DNA from: CAZYSK01 sp964649415
GTDB taxonomy: Bacteria > Chloroflexota > Anaerolineae > B4-G1
Length of the DNA stretch: 50,937 bases
Assembly (NCBI GenBank): GCA_964649415.1
Contig: CAZYSK010000039.1
Location: 1 to 50,937, forward strand
Direction of reading: 5' to 3'
Below the pieces are notes generated by a model. It saw nothing but the letters and a program-made list of their open reading frames with translations, was not told the DNA's origin and did not search any database. Position numbers and translations under genes: made by a program. Each line of letters starts with the position of its first letter. The stretch's first letter is position 1. Shown piece by piece: positions 1 to 7,567 of this stretch.

Positions 1-1489
1 TCTGATTGGAGAAACAGGGTGAAGTGCGGGAACTTGTTCTCTTACGAACCCTAAGGGTCTCGCGCAGCGCCTCATAGCCCACCGGCCCGCGAAAGCAGGC
101 CAGCGTGCTCAGCAGCTTCTGGCCCTCGGGCGCCAAGTTGGCGTAGGCCGTCTCGAGCACATGGTGCCGGCGCTGCACCAGATCGCCGCTCACGTCCAGG
201 TGCCGCGCGGCGCGGACGTCGCCCGGCTGCCGCGGGTCGCGGCGGATCAGGCCGGCCAGCAGGCGCAGGCTCAGGGGGTGGTAGCCGTAGGGCGCGCAGG
301 CGGCCTCGATCTCGGCCCGCGCGCCGCGCACGCCCTGGGCGCGGAACAAGGCCACCGCGTCGGCGGGCTGCATCTGGGTCAGCTCGACCTCGCGGCAGCC
401 GGCCAGCAGGTAGCCGCCGCGGCACTCCAGCACGCGGGGGCGCAGGCGGGTGGTCAGCAGCACCCTGCTCCGGATGCCGGGCAGGCAGGCGATGGCGCGG
501 AGGATGTATTCGGCGATGGGGCTGAGGCAGTCGGTGTTGCGTGTTTCGTGTTGCGTGTCGCGTGGGGCGTGGGGCGTGGGGTCGGTGTCGCCCTGGTAGG
601 CGGCGTCTATACTGCCGTAGGCGCGCAGGGCGCGCTCGAAGCCGTCGAGGATGAGGAGCGTGCCGGGTGCGTGCAAGCTGCGCAGCAGCGCGTCGGCCTG
701 TTGGCGCGGGTTCAGGTGGGACGCACCTTTCAGGTGGGACGCACCTCGGAGGTGCGTCCCACCTGAAAGGTACGCCAGCGTCTCCCGCAGGAAGGTGTCG
801 AAATTGCGCTCGTCGTACAAGCCCCACCACACCACGCGGGGCCAGCGCGCGGGGTCTACGTCGTGGAGCAGCCAGTGCCAGGCCAGGGCGCTCTTGCCGA
901 AGCCGCCCAGCGCGCGCAGCACCAGCAGCGGGCGCCCGTCTTTGCCCACCAGCCAGTCGCTCAGCATCTCGCGCTCGGCGGCCCGCCCGGTGAAGTTGGG
1001 CGGCATGGGGTAGGGGTGCTTCAGGCACCACCCGGCCCGCGCTGGCTCCGGCGGCGCTTCCTGCTCCGGCGGCGCGCCCAGCGCGGTCAGGAGCTGGGTC
1101 CAGGCGGTGGGCAGGCGGTCGGGCCGGGTGAAGTCCACCCAGGTCAGCATCGAGATGAACTCGGGGAGCTCGCACGCTTCCAGGCGCAGCGGCACCGTGC
1201 GCCGCTCCAACCCGGCGGGATCTTTGGTGCAGGTCAGCAGGCTCTCGTACAGCGTCCACCCGCTCTCGACCCAGGACTGCGTCAGCACCAGCAGCGTGTG
1301 GCGGCTGTCCCTGGCCGCGTCCTGCATGTTGACCAGGGCCGGCTTGCCGGCGATGAAGTCCCGGAAGTCGATGCAGGTTCGCAGCCCGGCCTCCTCCAGC
1401 CGGGGCAGCAGCGTGTCCGTCACCCAGGCTTCGTCCTCGTGGCTATAGGAGATGAAGACGTCGTAGACAAAGTCTGCCCCTTCGCTCAT
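1..1489 (-). CDS. TIR domain + NB-ARC/NACHT-type NTPase, partial (runs off left edge)
   Basis: Reading the minus strand from the ATG at 1487-1489 gives about 496 residues open to the window edge, with AAGGAG about 8 nt upstream of the start. An N-terminal TIR domain (about residues 8-135) opens with FISYSHEDEAW. An NTPase module follows: P-loop-like GGFGKSALAW near residue 195, Walker-B-like TLLILDGFERA, and LLTTRLRP, typical of STAND/NB-ARC sensors. Known family roles are NAD+-cleaving or signalling TIR effectors joined to a STAND switch, in defence or signalling. The sensor C-terminus is beyond the window, so function is inferred. Two low-complexity repeats (714-764 and about 535-590) are translated inside the NTPase part. 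The last residues before the edge follow an AGACCCTAAGG-type repeat and look unlike the family, so the gene may be disrupted there. The overlapping 72-1259 reading frame on the same strand is a shadow. Confidence 0.8.
   Translation of the reverse strand, partial: MSEGADFVYDVFISYSHEDEAWVTDTLLPRLEEAGLRTCIDFRDFIAGKPALVNMQDAARDSRHTLLVLTQSWVESGWTLYESLLTCTKDPAGLERRTVPLRLEACELPEFISMLTWVDFTRPDRLPTAWTQLLTALGAPPEQEAPPEPARAGWCLKHPYPMPPNFTGRAAEREMLSDWLVGKDGRPLLVLRALGGFGKSALAWHWLLHDVDPARWPRVVWWGLYDERNFDTFLRETLAYLSGGTHLRGASHLKGASHLNPRQQADALLRSLHAPGTLLILDGFERALRAYGSIDAAYQGDTDPTPHAPRDTQHETRNTDCLSPIAEYILRAIACLPGIRSRVLLTTRLRPRVLECRGGYLLAGCREVELTQMQPADAVALFRAQGVRGARAEIEAACAPYGYHPLSLRLLAGLIRRDPRQPGDVRAARHLDVSGDLVQRRHHVLETAYANLAPEGQKLLSTLACFRGPVGYEALRETLRVRKRTSSRTSPCFSNQ
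535..590. repeat. Low-complexity GTGTTGCGTGTTTCGTG-type repeat inside the TIR/NTPase gene
   Basis: Imperfect short iterations of GTGTTGCGTG and GTGGGGCGTG. They are read in frame as a His/Thr/Arg-rich stretch (TQHETRNTD) between the Walker-B region and the next conserved segment. The composition does not look like a protein domain, so this is probably a dispersed repeat tolerated in a loop. Confidence 0.6.
714..764. repeat. AGGTGGGACGCACCT repeat cluster with perfect hairpin, in coding sequence
   Basis: Two direct copies of AGGTGGGACGCACCT (714-728, 732-746) are followed by its reverse complement (750-764). Copies 2 and 3 form a perfect 15-bp stem with a CGG loop. The repeat is translated in frame as reiterated GASHL/GTHL units (about residues 242-259) of the TIR/NTPase protein. 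Related copies lie at 1728-1742 and 1799-1813 in the intergenic region. Confidence 0.85.
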
Positions 1490-1606
1490 CGGTGCTCTCC
1501 TTGTCGAGGACTACGCTGCCAGGTGGCAGCCCGCTAACCTTCCGATCGCCGCAAACCAGTATACACCCCGTCCGCCCGCTTGCCAAGGCGCGCAACCGCT
1601 GGATTC

Positions 1607-1719
1607 AGACTTCCGAAGTCTTCAGTAGTTCATTTGACCCATCTAGCACCTTGCGGAAGCCGCGACCTATGCTACTTGGAGCTATGTCCTAGACTTCGGA
1701 AGTCTAATGTGACATGTCA
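1607..1719. mobile_element. Palindromic MITE-like element, copy 1
   Basis: A 15-bp inner inverted repeat, AGACTTCCGAAGTCT (1607-1621) against AGACTTCGGAAGTCT (1691-1705), encloses 69 nt and is followed by AATGTGACATGTCA. The same architecture, with the same 69-nt spacer length and clearly similar spacer sequence, occurs at 37442-37578. No transposase is encoded, so this is a non-autonomous element or a remnant. The left outer arm seen in copy 2 is missing here. It lies in the 345-bp spacer between the TIR gene and the methyltransferase, which otherwise holds only repeats. Confidence 0.65.
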
Positions 1720-1727
1720 AGCTACTC

Positions 1728-1813
1728 AGGTGGGACGCACTTCCTGGCCCGAAAACAGCGTTTGTAAGTCCTGGAAGTAGAATTCTTGAACGAAAACCAA
1801 GTGCGTCCCACCC
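1728..1813. repeat. Inverted pair of AGGTGGGACGCACTT repeats
   Basis: AGGTGGGACGCACTT at 1728-1742 is answered by AAGTGCGTCCCACC from 1799, with about 56 nt between. It is the same family as the repeat inside the upstream TIR gene. It lies directly downstream of the methyltransferase stop and could also act as a transcript end. Confidence 0.7.
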
Positions 1814-1834
1814 TATTCACAGGATGGTCGCAGC

Positions 1835-2686
1835 TCACCCCCGATCCAGGACCGCCACCAGGCTCAGGTTTCCCTCGCGCCCCCCGGCGCGGAAGGTCTC
1901 GCGCACGCGGAAGCCACCCGCATCAGCCAGCGCGTCCAGCTCGGCCTCGTCCACCAGATGGCAGTAGCGCAATCCCCTGCCCCCCCGCTTCCAGTCCAGC
2001 AGGTAGTCGCCCGGTTCCAGCGCCTCCGCCGCGAGGCCCACCTCCGCCCAGTCCACGATCTTGCGCCGCATGCGGGCGCTACCGAGGAACTGCCAGGTGG
2101 AGAGCAGCAGGCAGCCGCCAGGCTCCAGGAGGGCGGCGACGTCGCGCAGCACCCGCAGCCGTAGCTCGAAGCCGGGGATGTGATGGAGGACCGCCAGGGC
2201 CACGGCACAGTCGAAGCGCGGGCACACCGCCCCGCCGGAGGACCCGGAACCCGCCGTAGGGGCAGGTCTTGTACCTGCCCGCGCCCCGGCACCCGGCGTA
2301 GGGGCAGGTGCGGATTGTTCCAATCCGTTTGTACCTGCCCGTGCCCCGGCCAGCGCCCTGGCCCAGCCGGGCCGGGCGACGTCGGCAACGCGTAACGCCG
2401 CCGAGATGGCCGCCAGTCCAGCGGCACGGGCGCGCGCCACCTCGACCAGCTCCGGCACGGCGTCGAAGCCCAGGTAGCTCACGCCGGGCCGCTCCCGGTC
2501 CAGCAGGAGCGCCAGGCGGCCATTGCCACAGCCCACGTCAAGCACCCTTGCACGCTGCGGAATATAGGGTAGAATGCAAGTCAGCGCCGGGTCGCGGACC
2601 GGCCTGCTGTCGGCGAAAGGCCGGGCGAACGACGCGTAGAACGCGCGATTCAGCGCCAGCAGTTTTTCAGCGGTCTCACTGTCCAT
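1835..2686 (-). CDS. Class I SAM-dependent methyltransferase
   Basis: 283 aa from MDSETAEKLL. The longer frame to 2743 would overlap the divergent elp3 start, so this start is preferred. Motif I VLDVGCGNGRLALL (about residues 48-61) and a following acidic FDA segment identify a Rossmann-type AdoMet methyltransferase. The later FDCAVALAVLHHIPG is the usual motif II/III region. Residues about 113-144 are Gly/Ala/Pro-rich and encoded by a dispersed repeat (2256-2349) inserted between conserved blocks, apparently without breaking the frame. The C-terminus (LLDWKRGGRGLRYCHLVDEA) resembles Trm9/ALKBH8-type tRNA methyltransferase-like proteins. With Elp3 divergently next door, a wobble-uridine cm5U carboxyl-methylation role is an attractive inference, because Elp3 makes cm5U and Trm9 methylates it. 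The substrate is not proven. Confidence 0.8.
   Translation of the reverse strand: MDSETAEKLLALNRAFYASFARPFADSRPVRDPALTCILPYIPQRARVLDVGCGNGRLALLLDRERPGVSYLGFDAVPELVEVARARAAGLAAISAALRVADVARPGWARALAGARAGTNGLEQSAPAPTPGAGARAGTRPAPTAGSGSSGGAVCPRFDCAVALAVLHHIPGFELRLRVLRDVAALLEPGGCLLLSTWQFLGSARMRRKIVDWAEVGLAAEALEPGDYLLDWKRGGRGLRYCHLVDEAELDALADAGGFRVRETFRAGGREGNLSLVAVLDRG
2256..2349. repeat. GTAGGGGCAGGT / ACCTGCCC repeat pair with nested CGGATTG palindrome, in coding sequence
   Basis: GTAGGGGCAGGT and GTACCTGCCC hairpin arms occur twice. The second pair encloses CGGATTGTTCCAATCCG (2311-2327), itself a 7-bp-stem palindrome whose relatives lie at 22086, 26477, 26493, 33294 and 37369. The whole block is read in frame within the methyltransferase. 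Confidence 0.8.
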
Positions 2687-2745
2687 CGAGCGGATTATAG
2701 CCGAGCCAGGCGCGCGAAGCAAGCAAGGGGTTTGGATAGACACGA

Positions 2746-4371
2746 GTGAAGAGACAGCGTGAACGGGCGTGGCGGGCAGCGCATCGGACGCCGTTCGACC
2801 TGGAACGGCATCGCGACTGGCTGATCGGCGTCCTGGACGACATACGCGCTACACCGGATATGCGAGGCCGCCGGTTGACGGCCATCCTGCGGCGGCATCC
2901 CCTGCCCGACGGCCGCGTCCCCTCCAAGAGCCACATCCTCAGCGGATACACCCAACTGTGCCAGGAGACGGGGGCAACGCCCGACCCCCGGCTGGTGCGC
3001 CGCCTGCGGGTGAAGCCCACGCGCACGATCTCAGGCGTAGCGCCGGTGACTGTGCTGACCGAGCCCTTCCCCTGCCCCGGGGAGTGCATCTTCTGCCCGG
3101 CCCCCGAGTCCATGCCCAAGAGCTACCTCCCCGACGAGCCCGGCGCGATGCGGGCCGCCTCCCACGATTTCGACCCCTACGCCCAGACCGCCAGCCGCAT
3201 CACCGCCATGGCCAACATCGGGCACAACGTGGACAAGGTCGAGCTGCTGATCCTGGGCGGCACGTGGTCGTGCTACCCGCCGGAGTACCAAGAGTGGTTC
3301 GTGCGCCGCTGCCTGGACGCGATGAACGGGACGGAATCCGCCACGCTGGAGGAAGCCCAGCGGGCCAACGAGAGCGCCCCCCACCGCAACGTCGGGCTGG
3401 TGGTGGAAACCCGCCCCGACCACATCACGCCCGAGGAGGTACGCCGGCTGCGCTGGCTGGGCGTGACCAAGGTGCAGATCGGGGTGCAGAGCCTGAACGA
3501 CGACATCCTGGCTCGCAACCGGCGCGGCCACACGGTCGCCCAGACGCGGCGCGCCATGCGCCTGCTGCGGCTGGCCGGGTTCAAGATCGTCGCCCACTGG
3601 ATGCCCAACCTGCTGGGGGCCACGCCCGAGGGCGACCTGGAGGACTTCGGGCGATTGTGGGACGATCCCGCGCTGCGGCCCGACGAGCTGAAGATCTACC
3701 CCACGGCGCTCCTGTCCGACACGGAGCTCTACGAACTCTGGCAGCAGGGTGCGTACCGCCCTTACGACGAGGAGACGCTGGTGGACCTGCTGGCTCGCTG
3801 CAAGACGCACATCCCGCCCTACTGCCGCGTCAACCGGCTCATGCGCGACATCCCCTCGCCCAACATCGTGGCCGGGGTGAAGAAGACCAACCTGCGCCAG
3901 ATCGTGCAGCGCCACATGGCCAAGGAGGGCCTGGCCTGCCGCTGCATCCGCTGTCGCGAGGTGCGCGGCGAGCCGGTGGACCCGAACGCGCTCGTCTTGG
4001 AGCGGCTGGACTACGAGACGGACGCCACGCGTGAATGCTTCCTCAGCTACACCACGCCGGACGATCGCCTGGCGGGCTTCCTGCGCCTCTCGCTGCCTTA
4101 TGCCGAGGCCAAGCCCGCCATCGCTGAGCTGAGCGGCTGCGCGCTCGTGCGCGAGGTGCACATCTACGGCCCGGCGCAGGAGCTGGGCGACAGGCGCGCG
4201 GGAGCCGCCCAACACGCCGGGCTGGGCACGCGCCTGCTCGACGAGGCCCGGCGCATCGCGCGGCAGGCGGGATTCCGCCGCTTGGCCGTCATCGCCGCGG
4301 TCGGCACGCGGCCCTACTACCGCGCCCGCGGCTTCGACCAGGGAGAGCTATACGTCATCGCCGACCTGTGA
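2746..4371 (+). CDS. elp3: tRNA uridine(34) acetyltransferase Elp3 (radical SAM/GNAT)
   Basis: 541 aa from a GTG start (MKRQRERAW), the normal length for stand-alone bacterial/archaeal Elp3. The radical-SAM cluster motif is C110-x3-C114-x2-C117 (CPGECIFC), followed by LILGGTWS and ETRPDHITPEE. The C-terminal GNAT domain shows GLGTRLLDEARRIA and AVGTRPYYRARGF, the acetyl-CoA-binding region. The family carboxymethylates the wobble uridine of tRNA using acetyl-CoA and a 5'-deoxyadenosyl radical. No Elp1/2/4-6 partners are present, as expected outside eukaryotes. It is divergent from the methyltransferase at 1835-2686, with about 60 bp of shared upstream sequence, and is followed by the TIM-like gene 67 bp downstream. 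Confidence 0.93.
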   Translation: MKRQRERAWRAAHRTPFDLERHRDWLIGVLDDIRATPDMRGRRLTAILRRHPLPDGRVPSKSHILSGYTQLCQETGATPDPRLVRRLRVKPTRTISGVAPVTVLTEPFPCPGECIFCPAPESMPKSYLPDEPGAMRAASHDFDPYAQTASRITAMANIGHNVDKVELLILGGTWSCYPPEYQEWFVRRCLDAMNGTESATLEEAQRANESAPHRNVGLVVETRPDHITPEEVRRLRWLGVTKVQIGVQSLNDDILARNRRGHTVAQTRRAMRLLRLAGFKIVAHWMPNLLGATPEGDLEDFGRLWDDPALRPDELKIYPTALLSDTELYELWQQGAYRPYDEETLVDLLARCKTHIPPYCRVNRLMRDIPSPNIVAGVKKTNLRQIVQRHMAKEGLACRCIRCREVRGEPVDPNALVLERLDYETDATRECFLSYTTPDDRLAGFLRLSLPYAEAKPAIAELSGCALVREVHIYGPAQELGDRRAGAAQHAGLGTRLLDEARRIARQAGFRRLAVIAAVGTRPYYRARGFDQGELYVIADL

Positions 4372-4438
4372 GGCCGGGGCGGGCGGGCATCCACGCGTCG
4401 CGGGAACGCCGGACAGCAGACAGGCACCAGGAGGAAGA

Positions 4439-5224
4439 TTGGAAGCCTCATCGAAGCGCAAACCCTTCGCGGTCGCCAACTGGAAGATGGCCATGACCAT
4501 CCGCGAGAGCCTGGCCTTCGTGCGCCGGTTCTCCGCCGAGGCGGCCGGCCTGACCGGCGTCGTGGACGTCGTCCTATGTCCCCCCTACACCGCCCTCCAC
4601 GCGGTGGCGCAGGCCCTGGCAGGCAGCCCGATCGCGCTCGGGGCGCAGGACCTGTGCGCCGCGCCGGGGAAGGCCCACACCGGCGAGGTCTCGGCCCCGC
4701 TGCTGGCCGACGTGGGCTGTCAATGGGTGCAGTTGGGCCACTGGGAAGTCCGTCGCCGCAGGGGCGAGACCGACGAGGACGTCAACCGCAAGATGCACGC
4801 GGCGCTCCAGTCCGGGCTGCGCCCCGTCCTGCTGGTGGGAGAGGCCACGTCAGAGCGCGGGCAGATCGAGGACGACCTGGCGCGCCGGCTGCCCCGTCTC
4901 TTCGCCGGCTGCCGGCCCGAACAGGTCGCCCGGTCAGCCGTCCTCTACGAGCCGGAATGGACGATCGGGGTGCGGGAACCGGCCCCGCCCGAATACGTCG
5001 CGGCGGGCTGCGGGTTCATCCGCCGCTGGATCGGCCGGGAACACGGTGCCAGCGCTGCGGAACAGGTGCGCCTGGTCTACGGCGGCAGCGTAGCGCCCGA
5101 GTACGCCGGCCCCCTGCTCGCCTCGCCCGATGTGGACGGGCTCGGGGCCGCCCGCAAAGGCCGGGTCCCCAGCGCCTTCCGTGACATCGTCAGGCTGATA
5201 GCGACAGCCAAGCACCTCGCCTAG
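4439..5224 (+). CDS. Triosephosphate isomerase family protein, divergent
   Basis: 261 aa from a TTG start with AGGAGG just upstream. TIM-barrel landmarks are clear: NWKM (Asn and catalytic Lys), catalytic His in QLGHWEVRRR, catalytic Glu in YEPEWTIG, and YGGSV. Departures from canonical TpiA are strong. GHSERR has become GHWEVR, loop 6 after the catalytic Glu reads TIGVREPAPPE instead of the usual AIGTGK, and the phosphate-gripping GGASL near the C-terminus is replaced by GAARKGR. Catalytic residues are therefore kept while phosphate-binding loops are changed. It may isomerise a different triose or be a low-activity paralogue. I do not assign tpiA. The end converges on a terminator hairpin. 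Confidence 0.78.
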   Translation: MEASSKRKPFAVANWKMAMTIRESLAFVRRFSAEAAGLTGVVDVVLCPPYTALHAVAQALAGSPIALGAQDLCAAPGKAHTGEVSAPLLADVGCQWVQLGHWEVRRRRGETDEDVNRKMHAALQSGLRPVLLVGEATSERGQIEDDLARRLPRLFAGCRPEQVARSAVLYEPEWTIGVREPAPPEYVAAGCGFIRRWIGREHGASAAEQVRLVYGGSVAPEYAGPLLASPDVDGLGAARKGRVPSAFRDIVRLIATAKHLA

Positions 5225-5232
5225 CCCCACCA

Positions 5233-5297
5233 AAGAAACCAGGTTTTTGGCGATAGCGCATATAGCGTCCGCCATCGCATAAAAAACCTGGTTTCTT
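5233..5297. terminator. Bidirectional hairpin between convergent genes
   Basis: AAGAAACCAGGTTTTT (5233-5248) and its exact reverse complement (5282-5297) form a perfect 16-bp stem with a 33-nt loop, centred between the convergent stops at 5224 and 5300. The T-rich and A-rich inner edges suit termination in both directions. It may also belong to a dispersed AAACCAGGTTT repeat family. Confidence 0.75.
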
Positions 5298-5299
5298 CT

Positions 5300-6823
5300 T
5301 CACGGCACCCGCGCCTCAAACCGTTTCCCGTCCCGTTTGCAGATCATCTGGATCACCCGGCGGCCCGACCCGGCGGCGGTGGGCACGCCGCCGCCCGGCT
5401 CCACCCACTGGCCGACCATGTAGAAGTTCTCGAGGCCGGGCAGGGTCTTGTCCATGCCTTTCCCCATCATCATGCCCATCGTCTCGGCGGTGATCATCCA
5501 GCCCTCAATAGAGCCCTGCCAGTTGCCCGTGTACCGCTCGGTGGTGATGGGCGTGGCCACGTCCACCACCTCGACCTGGTCCTCGATGCCGGGCAGGCGC
5601 TTCTCCAACTGCGCGATCACCTTGACGGCGATGTCCTTCTTCTCGGCGTCGTAGCGCTCGCGTTCCCGGTGCAGTTCCTGCCAGTAGGCGTAGTCGGAGT
5701 CGAAGCTGACGACGACGGCCGACTTGCCCGGCGGCGCCATGGTGGGGTCGTCGCAGAAGTGCCGCACGCCCATGCGCTCCCGCGCCTCGCCGGCGATCGT
5801 GAGCGGCGGCTCCAGCGGGAAGCTGACCATCTGCGGTTCGGCGGAGAGATCGCGCGCCACACCCAGCGATACCTGGACGATGGGTTGGAAGATGGGCCAC
5901 TCCTCGTAATACCCGCGTATCTTGTCGTCGGCGTACCGGCCCGCCAGCATGTCGAAGATCGTCGCGTGGCCGTCGGCGGCCGAGATGACGATGTCCGCCC
6001 GGTGTTCGCGCGGACGTCCGTCGTCTGCCCCACCGGCCAGGCGCACGCCCACAGCCCGGTCGGCCTCGACCAGGATCTCCTCGACCCGCGCCCCATAGTG
6101 GATCTCGCCACCCAGGTCGAGATACCGGCGCTCGATCCCCCGGGCGAAATCCAGCGACCCACCGATGGGGTATCCGGCGTCGCGGTTGTGCATCCACGCC
6201 AGCGTCATCATAACCGCCATCATGGGAAAGCCGGGCAGGCCAAAGATCGCGCCGAACGCGTGGCGCAAGAATGGATCGCTGAAGCGGGTCACGTAGTCCT
6301 GCACCGTGATCTTGCCGTACTTCCGCAGAAGCGGCATAAAGGGCAGCATCCTGTACGCGGTCTTGACGGCGCCAAGCAGACTCGGCGACCCGCCGGGTTG
6401 CCCCATCGCATCCCCAAAGCGCGTGAAGCGGCGCAGGGCACCGGCAAACTCCTCGATCACCTCGGCATCCGCCGGGGCCAACTCCTTCATGTGCTGCTCA
6501 AGGCGGTCTATGTTGGTATAGACGATGAAGGTCTTGCCGCCCTCGCCCTCAACGCGCACGAACTCCTCGTGATCGACGAACTGCCGGCCCTGCGTCGCCC
6601 CCAACTCCTGCCAGATGCGGTTGAAGCTGCTGCCAGCGCCCGAGCCAACCAGCCAGTGGATGCACCCGTCGAAGGTGTATTCCTTGCGCTTCCAGGCGGT
6701 GCACAGCCCGCCCGGTTTGTCGTGCAGCTCGAATACTTGCGTGCGATAGCCGTTCATCTGGCCGTAGCATCCGGCAGACAGACCGGCGATGCCCGCCCCG
6801 ATAATGATGATGGATTTCGACAT
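5300..6823 (-). CDS. CrtI/phytoene-desaturase-like FAD-dependent oxidoreductase
   Basis: 507 aa with GGAGGAG upstream of the ATG. The N-terminal dinucleotide-binding fold is IIIIGAGIAGLSAGCYG, followed by FELHDKPGGLCTAW (FAD ribose contact). The C-terminal FAD signature is LENFYMVGQWVEPGGGVPTAAGSG. The protein has the length and order of the phytoene dehydrogenase-related (COG1233) family, which oxidises, desaturates or isomerises isoprenoids and other lipids. It is last in a minus-strand run behind SCP2-domain proteins and a PadR regulator, which suggests a hydrophobic substrate. That is inference from context; the actual substrate is unknown. Confidence 0.85.
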   Translation of the reverse strand: MSKSIIIIGAGIAGLSAGCYGQMNGYRTQVFELHDKPGGLCTAWKRKEYTFDGCIHWLVGSGAGSSFNRIWQELGATQGRQFVDHEEFVRVEGEGGKTFIVYTNIDRLEQHMKELAPADAEVIEEFAGALRRFTRFGDAMGQPGGSPSLLGAVKTAYRMLPFMPLLRKYGKITVQDYVTRFSDPFLRHAFGAIFGLPGFPMMAVMMTLAWMHNRDAGYPIGGSLDFARGIERRYLDLGGEIHYGARVEEILVEADRAVGVRLAGGADDGRPREHRADIVISAADGHATIFDMLAGRYADDKIRGYYEEWPIFQPIVQVSLGVARDLSAEPQMVSFPLEPPLTIAGEARERMGVRHFCDDPTMAPPGKSAVVVSFDSDYAYWQELHRERERYDAEKKDIAVKVIAQLEKRLPGIEDQVEVVDVATPITTERYTGNWQGSIEGWMITAETMGMMMGKGMDKTLPGLENFYMVGQWVEPGGGVPTAAGSGRRVIQMICKRDGKRFEARVP

Positions 6824-6841
6824 ATCTCCTCCCTTGCGCGC

Positions 6842-6893
6842 GGGCAGGCCCAGGGCCTGCCCCCCTGTGCTGCGAGCAAGATGCTCGCGGTCC
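6842..6893. repeat. Two adjacent hairpins (GGGCAGGCCC and GCGAGCA families)
   Basis: GGGCAGGCCC/GGGCCTGCCC (6842-6862) is a perfect 10-bp stem. It is followed by GCGAGCA/TGCTCGC (6872-6888) and then GGTCCC. The second hairpin is the reverse orientation of the GGGACCGCGAGCATCC repeat at 33332-33356. It lies in the spacer upstream of the FAD oxidoreductase. Confidence 0.75.
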
Positions 6894-6974
6894 CACGTGA
6901 CAGCTATAGGATACCGCGTTTCCCCGGCTACTGCCTATCCTCCGACTAACAACAGGCCATCGAACAGGCAGTCC

Positions 6975-7539
6975 TCACGTATCCGAGCCTGCACGCACGT
7001 TGAGCCACTCCTGACCACCCACGTCCAGGCCGAACGAGGTGTCCAACGCGCCCTTGGGACACGTGTCGACGCACGCGAAGCACAGGATGCACTCGGTGGA
7101 AAGTACCCGCTGGCCGCGCTTGATGTACTCAAGGAGCGGTCCAGCACGACCAGCCACACCAGCCCCGGTTGAACAGGAGCGGGCCGGCGATCTTGGCGAC
7201 CAGGTAGTGGATGACCGACCCGGCGAACAGGCCCGAGAGCAGGTAGAAGAAGAAGCCCTCGATCTGCGTGTTCTCGCGCTGGATCAGGCCCAGGTAGACG
7301 AGCATGTAGGCCCCCACCATGAACTGGGCCACCCTGCGTCCCCAGTGCTTGTGCCGTCGAGGAAGCGCGGCGTACAGACCGATGCCGGCGCCGATCGCCG
7401 TGCCGATGCAGGCGAAGTTGTACAGGTAGAAGATGGTGCCGGTGGTCCGCCACAGGACAATGGCGACCACCTAGAAGGCGACCATGATGACCACCGGTGT
7501 CTTCAGATGTGCGACGTTGAATCTATCTTCTGATCCCAT
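6975..7539 (-). pseudogene. 4Fe-4S membrane protein, broken (internal stop and frame change)
   Basis: The reading starts at ATG 7537-7539 (MGSEDRFNVAHLK) and meets an in-frame TAG at 7471-7473. It continues in the same frame with at least two membrane segments (FYLYNFACIGTAIGAGIG, FMVGAYMLVYLGL) to NRGWCGWSCWTA, where it stops at 7129-7131. The expected C-terminal ferredoxin motif CILCFACVDTCPKGAL is present only in another frame (6975-7157). Such proteins (NapH/4Fe-4S-binding membrane family) normally have these parts in one chain. The segment between WCGWSCWTA and the ferredoxin motif also looks too short, suggesting a deletion. It is either a real pseudogene or a sequence error hot spot. 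Its place between SCP2 and FAD oxidoreductase genes suggests a lost electron-transfer partner. Confidence 0.7.
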
Positions 7540-7567
7540 AGGGCTCACGTCGCCGCTCCTTCGCGAC

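Noticed and set aside
3031..4215. 394-aa minus-strand frame inside elp3
   Set aside because: It lies entirely within a well-supported gene and has low-complexity shadow composition.
5229..5297. Riboswitch or ncRNA in the convergent spacer
   Set aside because: A simple perfect hairpin between two convergent stops is better explained as a bidirectional terminator.
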